From positions 1 to 33,096 of the forward strand of contig JACRLB010000012.1 in assembly GCA_016235445.1 (NCBI GenBank): a stretch of 33,096 nucleotides of DNA, in the 5' to 3' direction. This DNA comes from Chloroflexota bacterium (GTDB taxonomy: Bacteria; Chloroflexota; Anaerolineae; Anaerolineales; Villigracilaceae). Under the pieces are notes generated by a model that searched no databases, was not told where the DNA came from, and worked only from the letters and a program-made list of their open reading frames with translations. The first letter of the stretch is position 1, and each line of letters opens with the position of its first letter. A program made the translations under genes and the position numbers. Positions 1 through 11,268 of this stretch are shown piece by piece.

Positions 1-74
1 AGGCGTTTCTCGGCTAATTTTTGCATCACTTCCAACCGACTGATTTCTTTTGTGCTCATATTCAACGTCTCCAT
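1..74 (-). CDS. Transposase, N-terminal fragment (ISNCY/IS1202-like), cut by window edge
   Basis: Reading leftward from an ATG at 74, an open frame runs off the window start and encodes 24 residues beginning METLNMSTKEISRLEVMQKL. A good ribosome site (GGAGG) lies about 7 bases upstream. The MSTKEI-RLEV-KL-EKRL pattern resembles the start of ISNCY/IS1202-type transposases as I remember them. A second ATG at 59 (MSTKEI) is an alternative start. The gene lies just inside what looks like an IS end (repeats at 91-134), which fits a transposase reading away from its terminal repeat. Only the first residues are visible, so the family call is tentative. Confidence 0.6.
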   Translation of the reverse strand, partial: METLNMSTKEISRLEVMQKLAEKR

Positions 75-90
75 TTCGCGTCCTCCGAAG

Positions 91-134
91 GGGACATTTT
101 AACTTTGGCGAAAAGTGACATTTCTACTTTGGGC
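91..134. repeat. Imperfect tandem repeat at the IS end, probable transposase-binding region
   Basis: Two imperfect 20-base direct repeats lie at 91-110 and 115-134, sharing the pattern G-GACATTT-ACTTTGG. They sit between the transposase start at 74 and the helicase promoter at 156. Such sub-terminal repeats are common at IS ends and are bound by transposase. The exact end of the element cannot be fixed without the other end; it probably falls between 134 and about 150. Confidence 0.5.
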
Positions 135-155
135 TAACAAGATACATCCTGCTGG

Positions 156-184
156 TTGACAAATCCTCCGCACTCCTGTACCCT
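156..184 (+). promoter_or_regulatory. Sigma-70-type promoter for the helicase gene, probably leaderless
   Basis: TTGACA at 156-161 is a perfect -35 box. A 17-base spacer leads to TACCCT at 179-184, which fits the TANNNT form of a -10 box. The ATG at 191 is only 6 bases after the -10, so transcription would begin at about the start codon and give a leaderless mRNA. No Shine-Dalgarno sequence precedes the ATG, which agrees. Confidence 0.6.
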
Positions 185-190
185 AGCCTG

Positions 191-2284
191 ATGGACTCGT
201 TCACTCCTCCCCTCAGCCTGCTTCAACAACAGATAGTTGAATCTCCCCTCGACATTAAGCTCTTCGTCCGCGGCAAAGCAGGGACGGGGAAAACCACCGC
301 AGGCGTGGAGCGGATGCGTCACCTGCTCGCCCAAAGCGTCCCCGCAGACTCCATCCTCATGCTCACCCCCCAGCGGACTTTGCAAGAGCCATACCTCGAA
401 CTGCTGTACAGCCCCGAACGGAGCGCGGGCGGCGAAGTCACCTCCGCGACAATTGGCGGCCTCGCCAGGCGCATGTGTGACCTGTTCTGGCCTATCGCGG
501 CAGAATCCGCTGGATTCAAAAATCCGCAACTGCCCCCGGCGTTCCTCACGCTTGAAACCGCACAATATTACATGGCGCATCTGGCGCGCCCGTTGATCGA
601 AGAGCAGGGATATTTTCAATCCCTCACCATCAACCGCAACCGCCTGTATTCCCAGATCATCGATGGTTTGAATAAAGCCGCCCTGGTGGGCTTTCCATAT
701 ATAGAGATCGCAACACGGCTGGACTCGGCCTGGTTTGGCGACCCCGCCCAACGCCGCATCTATGCCGACGTGCAGAAATGCGCTTCGGCCTTTCGAGAGC
801 ATTGTCTCGAAAATAACCTCTTGGATTTCTCGCTTCAATTGGAATTGTTCACAGACATCCTCTGGCCTCACCCACAGGTACGGGAATATCTTTCGAGCCA
901 GTACCAGCATTTGATCTACGACAATGTGGAAGAGGACACCCCGCGCGCGCATGACATTGTCCACGAGTGGATGAATGATTTCCAATCGGCATTATTGATC
1001 TACGACGATGATGCGGGGTATCGAAACTTCCTCGGAGGAGATGCAGTTACAGGCGCAGCCCTGAGCGCGGATTGTGATCACGTCATCTCGTTTGACGAAA
1101 GTTTCGTTTCATCCGAATCAATCATCGAACTATCCGATGGACTCGTCAGCGCAATTCTCTCCACCGAAAGACAAATCCCAGAACCCCGTGGAGAACGAGC
1201 CTTCGAGATTTTGACATCCCGCTTCTACCCCGAAATGCTGGACCAAGTTGTGGGCAAAATCATGCAACTGCTCAATAGCGGAATGCCGCCATCCGAGATC
1301 GTTGTGCTCGCGCCTTATCTTTCGGATGCACTGCGTTTCTCGATCACGAATCGTTTGGAAGAAAAGAAAATTCCCTGGCGCACAAATCGTCCGTCGCGCT
1401 CACTGCGGGATGAAACCGCCAGCCAAACCCTGTTGACTCTTTCGGCGCTGGCACACCCGCACTGGAATGTACACCCCAACAAATATGACGTTGCTCACGC
1501 GTTGATGTTTGCCTTGAACACCGACCTCGTACGCGCGCAACTGCTGACCGATATTATCTACCGCCAAAAAGACATCAAGCTTTCCACTTTTGAAGAGATC
1601 AATCCCGAGATGCAGGAGCGCATCACGTACGCGCTCGGCGAACGATACGCCAACTTGCGTATGTGGCTGATGAACTACCGCGAAGATGCCCCACTGCCGC
1701 TGGATTTTTACATGCGCAAATTATTTGGCGAAGTCATCTCCCAATCTGGCTATGGCTTTCACGAAAACATGGACGCCGTGCGCATTGCCGCGAGCTTGAT
1801 CGAATCCATCAAAAAATTCCGCAATGCGATGGAAAACCAAGACCTGTCAGGTTTTGATCTGGGAAGAGAATATCTCACCATGCTTGCAGACGGTGTGATC
1901 GCCGCGCAATATTTGGAATCATGGCGCAGTGAAAATAAAGATGCCGTGCTGGTCGCGCCCGCCTACACCTTCCTGATGATGAACCGCCCCGCCACCGTCC
2001 AAATCTGGATCGACCCTGGCTCAAGCGGCTGGGTGGAACGTCTCTCGCAACCGCTCACGCATCCATATGTGCTTTCGCGCGAATGGGAACAGGGAAAGTT
2101 ATGGATGGACTCAGACGAAGTCACAAATGAAACAGACTCGCTCGCGAGGCTGGTTGGCGGTTTGCTCAGCAGGTGCAGAGAGCGGATCATTCTGGCAATG
2201 TCTGATCTTGGAGAGTCTGGGTTTGAAGGACGCGGCGTGTTACTGCGGGCATTTCAGAAAGTGTTGCAACAAGATAATCATTGA
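191..2284 (+). CDS. UvrD/Rep-like superfamily 1 DNA helicase-related ATPase
   Basis: A 697-residue protein. Residues 28-36 (GKAGTGKTT) form a Walker A motif placed, as in UvrD/PcrA/RecB N-termini, just after a QQ-containing Q-motif region (LLQQQIVESP). A later segment, QHLIYDNVEEDTP, fits a diverged Walker B (motif II) in place of the usual DE-D. The C-terminal part (APAYTFLMMNRPATVQIWIDP) resembles the region of helicase motifs V and VI but is poorly conserved. The likely role is ATP-dependent DNA unwinding or translocation in repair, possibly beside a nuclease not seen here. The ATG at 191 fits the promoter just upstream. It is followed after 7 bases by the lipoprotein gene. Family assignment is good; activity is less sure because of the diverged motifs. 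Confidence 0.75.
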   Translation: MDSFTPPLSLLQQQIVESPLDIKLFVRGKAGTGKTTAGVERMRHLLAQSVPADSILMLTPQRTLQEPYLELLYSPERSAGGEVTSATIGGLARRMCDLFWPIAAESAGFKNPQLPPAFLTLETAQYYMAHLARPLIEEQGYFQSLTINRNRLYSQIIDGLNKAALVGFPYIEIATRLDSAWFGDPAQRRIYADVQKCASAFREHCLENNLLDFSLQLELFTDILWPHPQVREYLSSQYQHLIYDNVEEDTPRAHDIVHEWMNDFQSALLIYDDDAGYRNFLGGDAVTGAALSADCDHVISFDESFVSSESIIELSDGLVSAILSTERQIPEPRGERAFEILTSRFYPEMLDQVVGKIMQLLNSGMPPSEIVVLAPYLSDALRFSITNRLEEKKIPWRTNRPSRSLRDETASQTLLTLSALAHPHWNVHPNKYDVAHALMFALNTDLVRAQLLTDIIYRQKDIKLSTFEEINPEMQERITYALGERYANLRMWLMNYREDAPLPLDFYMRKLFGEVISQSGYGFHENMDAVRIAASLIESIKKFRNAMENQDLSGFDLGREYLTMLADGVIAAQYLESWRSENKDAVLVAPAYTFLMMNRPATVQIWIDPGSSGWVERLSQPLTHPYVLSREWEQGKLWMDSDEVTNETDSLARLVGGLLSRCRERIILAMSDLGESGFEGRGVLLRAFQKVLQQDNH

Positions 2285-2291
2285 GGTAATC

Positions 2292-3314
2292 ATGAAAATA
2301 AAATCAGCAGTATCCTTCGCCATCCTATTTCTTGCCGCACTTGCCTGCCAATTTTTTCCCAGCCCAACGGCGGCATTCACTCCGGTACCCATTTCCACCG
2401 AAGAAGCAATCCAGGTCACCGAACAACCCGCGCAGGAACAAGCGCTGACTGGGACAAGCCTTGCGAATTGCCCGATGTTCCCCGCGAATAATTATTGGAA
2501 CATGCCAATCGGCTCGCTTCCGACTCACCCGCTGTCTGATGCGTGGACCCAGAGCATCGGCTCCGCTGAAAGTTTTCACATGGACTTCGGCTCAGGCGAA
2601 TGGGACGGGGGGCCAATCGGGATTCCATTTAATTTCGTAACAGGATCAACTGTCCCGAAATATGGAAGCGAATTTTATTATCCCGATGAATCCGATGCGG
2701 GGCCGTATCCCATCCCCGACAATCCACAACGCGAATGGGGCAGTGATCATCACATCCTGGTAGTGGACACGGACACCTGCATCTTGTATGAAATCTACGA
2801 TGCAAATTTCGAGAACGGGCAATGGAACGGCGGCTCTGGCGCGATTTGGGATTTGAATTCCAATGCCCTGCGCCCCGAAACATGGACATCCGCCGATGCG
2901 GCAGGCCTGCCCATTTTGCCGGGGCTTGTCCGCTACGATGAAATTGTTGCAGGCGAGATCAATCATGCTTTGCGCTTCACCGCCGAAGAGACCGCTGGAT
3001 ACATCTGGCCTGCGCGTCATTTGACATCGGACGCGACAGATGGAATCCCTCCGCTGGGCGCGCGCTTCCGTTTGAAAGCCGAGTTTGATGTTTCAAGTTT
3101 TCCGCCGGAAATGCAAATCATTTTACAAGCCATGAAAACTTATGGAATCGTTTTGGCAGACAACGGCTCGAACTGGTTCGTCAGCGGCGCGCCTGATGAA
3201 CGCTGGGATAACGACCTGCTGCATTTGCTGGATGTGTTGACAGGCAATGATTTCGAGGCGGTGGATACTTCTGCTTTGATGGTGGATGTGAATTCGGGGG
3301 AGGCGCGCCGGTGA
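2292..3314 (+). CDS. Secreted lipoprotein of unknown function
   Basis: A 340-residue protein with a lipoprotein signal: MKIKSAV, a hydrophobic stretch, then the lipobox LAALAC. The predicted lipid-bearing Cys is followed by a Pro/Thr-rich linker (PSPTAAFTPVPIST). The mature domain has features such as CPMFPANNYWNMPI, SDHHILVVDTDTC, GEINHALRF and WPARH, rich in aromatic residues, Asp and His, suggesting a compact extracellular, perhaps catalytic or carbohydrate-related domain. I do not recognise the family with confidence. The start is chosen at 2292 because GAGG lies 5 bases upstream and the signal peptide begins there; the frame also stays open further upstream inside the helicase gene, which is not used. 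It is probably co-transcribed with the helicase (7-base gap), though functionally unrelated. Confidence 0.7.
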   Translation: MKIKSAVSFAILFLAALACQFFPSPTAAFTPVPISTEEAIQVTEQPAQEQALTGTSLANCPMFPANNYWNMPIGSLPTHPLSDAWTQSIGSAESFHMDFGSGEWDGGPIGIPFNFVTGSTVPKYGSEFYYPDESDAGPYPIPDNPQREWGSDHHILVVDTDTCILYEIYDANFENGQWNGGSGAIWDLNSNALRPETWTSADAAGLPILPGLVRYDEIVAGEINHALRFTAEETAGYIWPARHLTSDATDGIPPLGARFRLKAEFDVSSFPPEMQIILQAMKTYGIVLADNGSNWFVSGAPDERWDNDLLHLLDVLTGNDFEAVDTSALMVDVNSGEARR

Positions 3315-3413
3315 TGGAGGCGCGGCATCCCCTTTCGGAGATGAACAGGCGGCTGTCAGGAAAATAGTGGGATAAATAAAAGAGACGAGGCGCGGTTTGT
3401 TCCTTTCTATTTC

Positions 3414-4490
3414 TTATATATCATCATCCCATTCAGCGCCGCCGAGAATTTCACTGGGATCGAATGGCGGTTCATTCGGATCATGCTTCTGCGGCGTGGA
3501 TGGCGGCGGGATGTTGCGCGTCAATCGATGACTGTGCATCAAGTCTTCGAGCATTTCTGCATGAAGTTCATCCTTCCACTTTTCAAACATGCGTATTTGT
3601 TTCTTCACCCAATCAGCAGGCTCGCCAGGTTGACCGTTGTCCTTATCGAGAAAACTCCAATCCACGATGGATGCGGCAGGTTTTTCATCCTCATGAAGAA
3701 TGACTGATGAAAAAAGGCTCGCCAGTTTTTTATCAATGCTCGGACGATATGGCGCGATGCGTTCCTTTTGATTTTCATTTCGCGCTTCGCGGATGTAATC
3801 CTTTGTCTTCGGGGCAGTGGGGTCAATGAAATCCATCATGCGGTCATAAAGCGAACCGTCTCCTGTGGGCGGAATCCACGGGATGCGATGGCTGTTATCC
3901 CTCCACCAGACAACCTCGGCAAGTAATCTTCTCGCCGCCGCATCGTCAAAGCGTGAGCATAACTCGCCTAACGCCTCTGCCGCATCGGCGAAAAATCCAA
4001 GGTCGGCATATTGCCACCCGATCCAGAACATTGTCTTTTGCGGGTCTTTGGCTTTGTGGATGGCATCTGCAAAAATAGCCCAGGCATAATCTGTGCATTC
4101 CTCATCACCCAGACAATACGCGCCGAGCAATTCCATTTTGCCGTTATCGAGAATCTTCCGCACATCTTTGGGGCCGCCGCGGTCGTGTGACGTCTCATAC
4201 TTTCCATCCCACCGACTCATGAAGCGATACGATAATGCCAGCCGCCTCCGCTGTTGCCACGGACGGTCATCCCATTCGTCAATGTTTTGTTGCACAGCGA
4301 CTCGGTTATCGTAAATTGTCCATTCATCGCAAAAGAATTCGTAGACCAGTTCCTTTGCTTCTTCGCAATCAGGGAAGAGCGCGAGAACATCGAAGCACAA
4401 CGCCGCGGCATCGGATTGTCCGCAATACCATTGACCGACATCACGTGCGCGGGCTAATATTTGGTAAACGTACTCGGGGTAGGTGGACAT
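3414..4490 (-). CDS. Hypothetical protein, TPR-like, paired with SNF2 helicase
   Basis: A 358-residue soluble protein without signal peptide or membrane segments. It is rich in Trp, Tyr, Asp and Glu, and its central part (AWAIFADAIHKAKDPQKTMFWIGWQYADLGFFADAAEALGEL) looks like helical TPR-type repeats. The C-terminus is Pro-rich and acidic (PPPSTPQKHDPNEPPFDPSE). I do not recognise a named family. It starts one base after the stop codon of the SNF2 gene, so the two are surely co-transcribed and the proteins may act together. Function cannot be stated. Confidence 0.7.
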   Translation of the reverse strand: MSTYPEYVYQILARARDVGQWYCGQSDAAALCFDVLALFPDCEEAKELVYEFFCDEWTIYDNRVAVQQNIDEWDDRPWQQRRRLALSYRFMSRWDGKYETSHDRGGPKDVRKILDNGKMELLGAYCLGDEECTDYAWAIFADAIHKAKDPQKTMFWIGWQYADLGFFADAAEALGELCSRFDDAAARRLLAEVVWWRDNSHRIPWIPPTGDGSLYDRMMDFIDPTAPKTKDYIREARNENQKERIAPYRPSIDKKLASLFSSVILHEDEKPAASIVDWSFLDKDNGQPGEPADWVKKQIRMFEKWKDELHAEMLEDLMHSHRLTRNIPPPSTPQKHDPNEPPFDPSEILGGAEWDDDI

Positions 4491-4491
4491 A

Positions 4492-7400
4492 TTAACTAAA
4501 CAACGCCTTCACGTCATCTTTCGTAAGCGACTTGAAGAAACTGGCTTCACTGGAAATGATACTTTTTACGAGAGCGCGTTTCTTTTCCTGCAATTGCAAA
4601 ATCTTTTCCTCCACGGTATCACGTGCGATGATCTTGTACACGAAGACGGGTTTATCCTGCCCGATGCGATGGGCGCGGTCAGAGGCTTGCATTTCGACAG
4701 CGGGATTCCACCACGGGTCGAGATGGATAACATAATCGGCGGCGGTTAGATTTAAGCCAACTCCACCCGCTTTCAGGCTGATGAGAAAAAAGGAAACAGC
4801 ATCGTTGCTTTGGAATTCATCCACTTTGGACTGGCGGTTTTGCGTCTGCCCATCGAGATACATGTATTTGATCTTGCGCGCATCCAATTCCTTCTTCACG
4901 AGTTTGAGCGTTTCGACAAATTGCGAGAAGATCAACGCTTTGTGATTCTCGGCTTGCAGGGTTTCCAATGTCTCGAGCAAAATTTCAAATTTGGGCGCTT
5001 CGCCTTTGTATGTTTTATCCACGAGTGCGGGGTGAATGGCGATCTGCCGCAGGCGCAGTAAGCCCTCCAAAATTTTGAAACGCGCGTCGTTCATGCCGTC
5101 GCTTTCAATTAAGCCCAGGAGTTCGGCGCGGTATTTTTCGCGGGTCTGCGTGTACAACTTTTTCTGCGCGGTGTCCATGTCGGTGTAGACGATGCGTTCG
5201 GTGCGCGGCGGCAGTTCGGGTGCGACCTGTTCCTTGGTGCGGCGCATGATGAACGGGTACACCAAACTTTTCAGCATTGCCATTGCCTTTTCGTCACCGC
5301 CGCTTTCGATGGGGTTGGCAAAGGCATGTTTGAAATAATCCATGCCGCCGAGCAAGCCAGGGTTCAAAAACGCAAACTGCGACCACAACTCAAAGGTATT
5401 ATTTTCAACGGGCGTGCCTGTCATCACGATGCGATGTTCAGCGTGGAGCAGACGCGCCGCCTTGGCGCTCTTCGCCAGCGGATTTTTAATGGCTTGCGAT
5501 TCGTCGAGAATGACATGACTGAATTTATATCCGCGCAGGATTTCGATATCGCGTAACATTGTGCCGTAGGTGGTCAGCACCACATCGTAGGCATTGAAAA
5601 TAGCTGTATCCTTGTTGCGGAAGTTGCCCATGTATTCAAGGAACTTTAATGTGGATGTAAACTTTTCGGATTCTCGCTGCCAGTTGGTAATTAAACTTTT
5701 TGGGACAACAAGCAGAGTCGCCGCTTCTTTCTTAGCCCGAGCCTGCTCCTGTTGCGATTGGAGATACGCCAACACCTGAACAGTTTTTCCCAAGCCCATG
5801 TCATCGGCGAGGATGCCGCCAAATTTATATTCATTCAAAAAGTGCAGCCAGTCGTAGCCGTGTTTTTGGTAGGGACGCAGTTCGCCAGTGAAATGTTTGG
5901 GGAGCGGTTGTGGCGCAATCCGCTCGAAGTGGCGAAAACGTTCTCGGCGCTGAATCAGTTCTGAGGGTTGCGAAGCATGAAGCGTTTCGTCATCCTCCAG
6001 CAGTTTATCCAACAAGGGTAGGTGAAAGTCGCTGACGCGGAATCCATCTTCGGTTTCCTCCGCCATGTTCCAAAGATGTTTGTATTTCTCCAGCCATTCT
6101 TCAGGGATTTGACCGATGGAGCCATCGGCGAGTTTGATGTAATTTTCCTTGCGCTTGAGGGCTTTGCGAACATCGTGAAATGAAATTTGCTGATCGCCAA
6201 ATTCGACAAACGTTTTGAGGTCGAACCAGTCAATGCCCGAGGTGATGCTGACGCGCAACGTGGCGGTGTTGCGGTTGATGCGGCCAAGTTTGAGATTGTC
6301 TTCGCCGTAAATTTCAAAACCCGCCTGCGTGAGTTGTGGAATGGAATGCAAAAGAAAATCGAAGGGATGTGCGCGGGCGCGCAGTTCAAGCGTGCCATAC
6401 GGATGCGGCGACCCCGCGCGTTTGAGACGATAATTTGGGTCGGTAAGCAGTTGATAAAAATGCTGTTCGATTTGGGGCTTGCGATGAATGCGAATCAAAT
6501 CCCATGAATCGGGGACGGTTTCAACGGCATACAATTCTTCTTTTGCAAGCGGTAGTTCGTGTTCGCCATAACCAAAACGCAGATCGGCGCGTAAGGTTTT
6601 GTCTTTATCCACAGGACTGCTGTGCTTGTCATCATGAAGATACAAGCGCGCAATGGGTTCGGCGTTGATATCCTGCCAGTGAATGATGTCGCTTTTAATG
6701 GGAAGCAGTTGCACGATCTGCGCAAAGTATTGCTCGCGAAAAATATCCACTTGCTGTGCGGGGATTTGGATGGGGAAGGATGGGAGGATGGAAAGAGCCT
6801 GTACATTTTCAATTTGGGCGAGGGTCTCATCCATCAAAACCCATGTTGGATTGTTAGAAATGGTTTCAATTTTATTTTTAATGAGCGTGAATGCGCCTTC
6901 ATTTTCAAACCCAGCCTGCAAGGTTAGTTTGCTTTCATCGCTTTGCATGTCAATTTTTACATCCACTGGGCTGGGCAGGATGCGCAGGCGGCGCTCCAGT
7001 TTTTGAGGATAGGCTGTTTTTCCAAGAAAGATGGGGATATCCAACCTGGCAAGCATGGAAAGATACATGGAGATGTTGCTAATTACGCCGCCATAGATAC
7101 GGCTAAAATTTTGCAGGATATTGAGAAAAGCAATGCCATCTGCGCTGAGGTTAAGACAGCCCGCAGGATTCATTTGTTGGTATAACCTATCGCCCAGCTT
7201 GAACCATTTTGAGTTTGAATCTAAAAGCTGATTAATCTCTTGCGGGGTGGGTGGTTGATCGCCTTGAAGCAAATCCCATTGATTGGCTGTAACAACGAAG
7301 GGTTCAAGCGAATAAGAATAGGAAATTCGATTGGCGCTCCCATATCCATAATGATTATATAACTGGGAGCGCGTTAGGATCGCAAGCCCGACATAACGAT

Positions 7401-7842
7401 TGTATTTACCCGCAGGGGTCGAAGCGCGGCGCGGGGCGAGTGCAAGCGTTTCCTTGAGTTTGTTTTGCCAGTTGCCGCTGGGAGTAGGCGAAAGGGCAAT
7501 ATCTTCTTCTTCTTCTTCGTCGTCAAAGTCAATCACTCCTTCGCTGAGTTGATCCTTTAGTTCAAGCGCAGCGGCAATCATGTGTTTGCAGAAATTGCCT
7601 TCGTCGGCAAAGGGGCAGTCGCATTCGAAAGTCAAGTTGCCTGATTTTTTATCCACTTCGATTTCAACGGTGTAATTGTTCGAATCCCCTTCGATCAGGC
7701 AAATGGCTTCATAGTTATTCACCAACTCTACACTCCAGACACGGCCGTCTTTGTAGTAGGCGTGTCCGCGTTGGATGGATTGAGCGTCAGCATATTGGGA
7801 GTAGGGAAAGTTGTTGAGGAGTTTAGGGGTGAGGGCGGGCAT
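4492..7842 (-). CDS. SNF2-family DEAD/DEAH helicase with N-terminal SWIM zinc finger
   Basis: A protein of about 1116 residues. Near residues 74-87 it has CDCPFADEGNFCKH, a CxC...CxH SWIM zinc finger. After a long middle region (bacterial SNF2-associated) come the helicase motifs: Q-like KHGYDWLHFL, Walker A DDMGLGKT, motif II DESQ (instead of DEAH), motif III MTGTPVENN, motif V GGVGLNLTAADYVIHLDPWWNP and motif VI QASDRAHRIGQ. This is the standard bacterial SNF2/RapA-like ATP-dependent DNA translocase. The start is set at 7842 (MPALTPKLL); an upstream in-frame ATG at 7887 falls in an inverted repeat. A TATACT box sits 6 bases before the chosen ATG, implying a leaderless transcript. The next gene follows after one base. 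Substrate unknown. Confidence 0.9.
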   Translation of the reverse strand: MPALTPKLLNNFPYSQYADAQSIQRGHAYYKDGRVWSVELVNNYEAICLIEGDSNNYTVEIEVDKKSGNLTFECDCPFADEGNFCKHMIAAALELKDQLSEGVIDFDDEEEEEDIALSPTPSGNWQNKLKETLALAPRRASTPAGKYNRYVGLAILTRSQLYNHYGYGSANRISYSYSLEPFVVTANQWDLLQGDQPPTPQEINQLLDSNSKWFKLGDRLYQQMNPAGCLNLSADGIAFLNILQNFSRIYGGVISNISMYLSMLARLDIPIFLGKTAYPQKLERRLRILPSPVDVKIDMQSDESKLTLQAGFENEGAFTLIKNKIETISNNPTWVLMDETLAQIENVQALSILPSFPIQIPAQQVDIFREQYFAQIVQLLPIKSDIIHWQDINAEPIARLYLHDDKHSSPVDKDKTLRADLRFGYGEHELPLAKEELYAVETVPDSWDLIRIHRKPQIEQHFYQLLTDPNYRLKRAGSPHPYGTLELRARAHPFDFLLHSIPQLTQAGFEIYGEDNLKLGRINRNTATLRVSITSGIDWFDLKTFVEFGDQQISFHDVRKALKRKENYIKLADGSIGQIPEEWLEKYKHLWNMAEETEDGFRVSDFHLPLLDKLLEDDETLHASQPSELIQRRERFRHFERIAPQPLPKHFTGELRPYQKHGYDWLHFLNEYKFGGILADDMGLGKTVQVLAYLQSQQEQARAKKEAATLLVVPKSLITNWQRESEKFTSTLKFLEYMGNFRNKDTAIFNAYDVVLTTYGTMLRDIEILRGYKFSHVILDESQAIKNPLAKSAKAARLLHAEHRIVMTGTPVENNTFELWSQFAFLNPGLLGGMDYFKHAFANPIESGGDEKAMAMLKSLVYPFIMRRTKEQVAPELPPRTERIVYTDMDTAQKKLYTQTREKYRAELLGLIESDGMNDARFKILEGLLRLRQIAIHPALVDKTYKGEAPKFEILLETLETLQAENHKALIFSQFVETLKLVKKELDARKIKYMYLDGQTQNRQSKVDEFQSNDAVSFFLISLKAGGVGLNLTAADYVIHLDPWWNPAVEMQASDRAHRIGQDKPVFVYKIIARDTVEEKILQLQEKKRALVKSIISSEASFFKSLTKDDVKALFS

Positions 7843-7848
7843 GGGTGA

Positions 7849-7854
7849 AGTATA
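7849..7854 (-). promoter_or_regulatory. -10 box (TATACT) of the SNF2 gene, probably leaderless
   Basis: On the minus strand TATACT is followed by TCACCC and then the ATG at 7842, a 6-base gap, and no Shine-Dalgarno sequence is seen. The -35 region 17-18 bases further up is weak (TGCCTT), so this rests mainly on the -10 and its spacing, which matches two other genes in the window. Confidence 0.4.
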
Positions 7855-7873
7855 ACGAACAATTTCCAGAAAA

Positions 7874-7901
7874 GGCAGAGTATGCAACCACTTACTCTGC
7901 C
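7874..7901. repeat. Inverted repeat upstream of the SNF2 gene
   Basis: GGCAGAGTA at 7874-7882 pairs perfectly with TACTCTGCC at 7893-7901 around a 10-base loop. It overlaps the in-frame extension upstream of the SNF2 start. It could be an operator or another of the short repeat elements of this genome. Confidence 0.5.
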
Positions 7902-7906
7902 CTCCT

Positions 7907-7939
7907 CAAAATGGCCTGTCCAAAAGATAGGCCATTTTG
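7907..7939. repeat. Inverted repeat, hairpin between divergent genes
   Basis: CAAAATGGCCT at 7907-7917 pairs with AGGCCATTTTG at 7929-7939 (11 perfect base pairs, 11-base loop). It lies between the divergent SNF2 and copper ATPase genes, so it is not needed as a terminator for either. It may be a regulatory site or a miniature repeat. Confidence 0.5.
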
Positions 7940-8014
7940 CTTATATGGGAGCGGGCTGAAAATCGCTCGCACGCCTCGTCCATGCGATGTACACTGATTA
8001 CAAAGAAGGCGACT

Positions 8015-10555
<2,541 letters not shown>

Positions 10556-10559
10556 AACT

Positions 10560-10598
10560 GTCCGCTGGTCGAGTAGTGAAGCGTATCGAGGCCAGCGG
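10560..10598. terminator. Hairpin after copA, REP-like
   Basis: CCGCTGG near 10562 pairs with CCAGCGG near 10592, with matching TCGA tetramers inside the arms. It lies just after the copA stop. No T-run follows, so it may be a REP-like element rather than a true terminator, and the methyltransferase gene could still be co-transcribed. Confidence 0.5.
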
Positions 10599-10631
10599 CA
10601 ACTCGCAATGACAATTGAATGAGGTGACAAA

Positions 10632-11267
10632 ATGAAACAAAACGATTCTCACTACGTTCCCGCCTTTGGACTGCATGGACTGACGCCGTTCTACGACCCC
10701 TTCGCCAGACTCTTCAATGCCCTCAGGAGCCGCTTGATTCAACAGGCGAACATTCAATCTGGTCAGCGAGCGCTCGATCTCGGCTGTGGCACGGGGTTGT
10801 TGACGCGCTTGGTAAAACAGTCTGCGCCCGAAGCGCATGTAACAGGATTGGACGGCGATGATGAAGTGTTGAAGATTGCGCGAGATAAATCTCGCGGTAC
10901 CGATATTCAATGGGATGAAGGACTCGCCACCGACCTGCCCTACCCCGATCAATCGTTTGACGTGGTCGTGAGCAGTTTCGTCACCCATCATTTGACGGGC
11001 GCGGACAAGGTGCGCGCGTTCAAGGAAGTCCACCGCATCCTCCGCCCCGACGGCGGATTCTACATCCTCGACTTTGGTCCACCCTTCAACCTTCTCACGC
11101 GCGTCCAGGCATCTGTGATGAAAAATTTCGAGATTACCGTGGACAATTTCGCGGGGAGGATTCTGCCGATGCTAACAGAGGCAGGCTTCGGCAGAGTCAA
11201 AGAGGCGGAGCACGTCATCACATTTTTTGGTCCCGTTTCGTTTTATCAAGCAGTCAAAGGAGCATGA
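10632..11267 (+). CDS. Class I SAM-dependent methyltransferase (UbiE/COQ5-like)
   Basis: A 211-residue cytoplasmic methyltransferase. Motif I is ALDLGCGTGLLTRLV, followed by an acidic post-I residue (GLDGDDE), the motif IV region FDVVVSSFVTHHL, and post-motif RILRPDGGFYILDFGPP. These are the Rossmann-fold SAM-binding signatures. The N-terminus (FGLHGLTPFYDPFARLF) resembles UbiE/ArsM-like small-molecule methyltransferases. The substrate is unknown; it lacks the Cys set that marks ArsM. AGGTG stands 6 bases before the ATG. The cupredoxin gene follows after one base, so the two form an operon. Confidence 0.85.
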   Translation: MKQNDSHYVPAFGLHGLTPFYDPFARLFNALRSRLIQQANIQSGQRALDLGCGTGLLTRLVKQSAPEAHVTGLDGDDEVLKIARDKSRGTDIQWDEGLATDLPYPDQSFDVVVSSFVTHHLTGADKVRAFKEVHRILRPDGGFYILDFGPPFNLLTRVQASVMKNFEITVDNFAGRILPMLTEAGFGRVKEAEHVITFFGPVSFYQAVKGA

Positions 11268-11268
11268 C

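Noticed and set aside
134-985. Long minus-strand reading frame (283 codons) opposite the helicase
   Set aside because: It is antisense to a well-supported helicase with Walker A, and its translation is low-complexity and Cys/Gly/Arg-rich without domain features.
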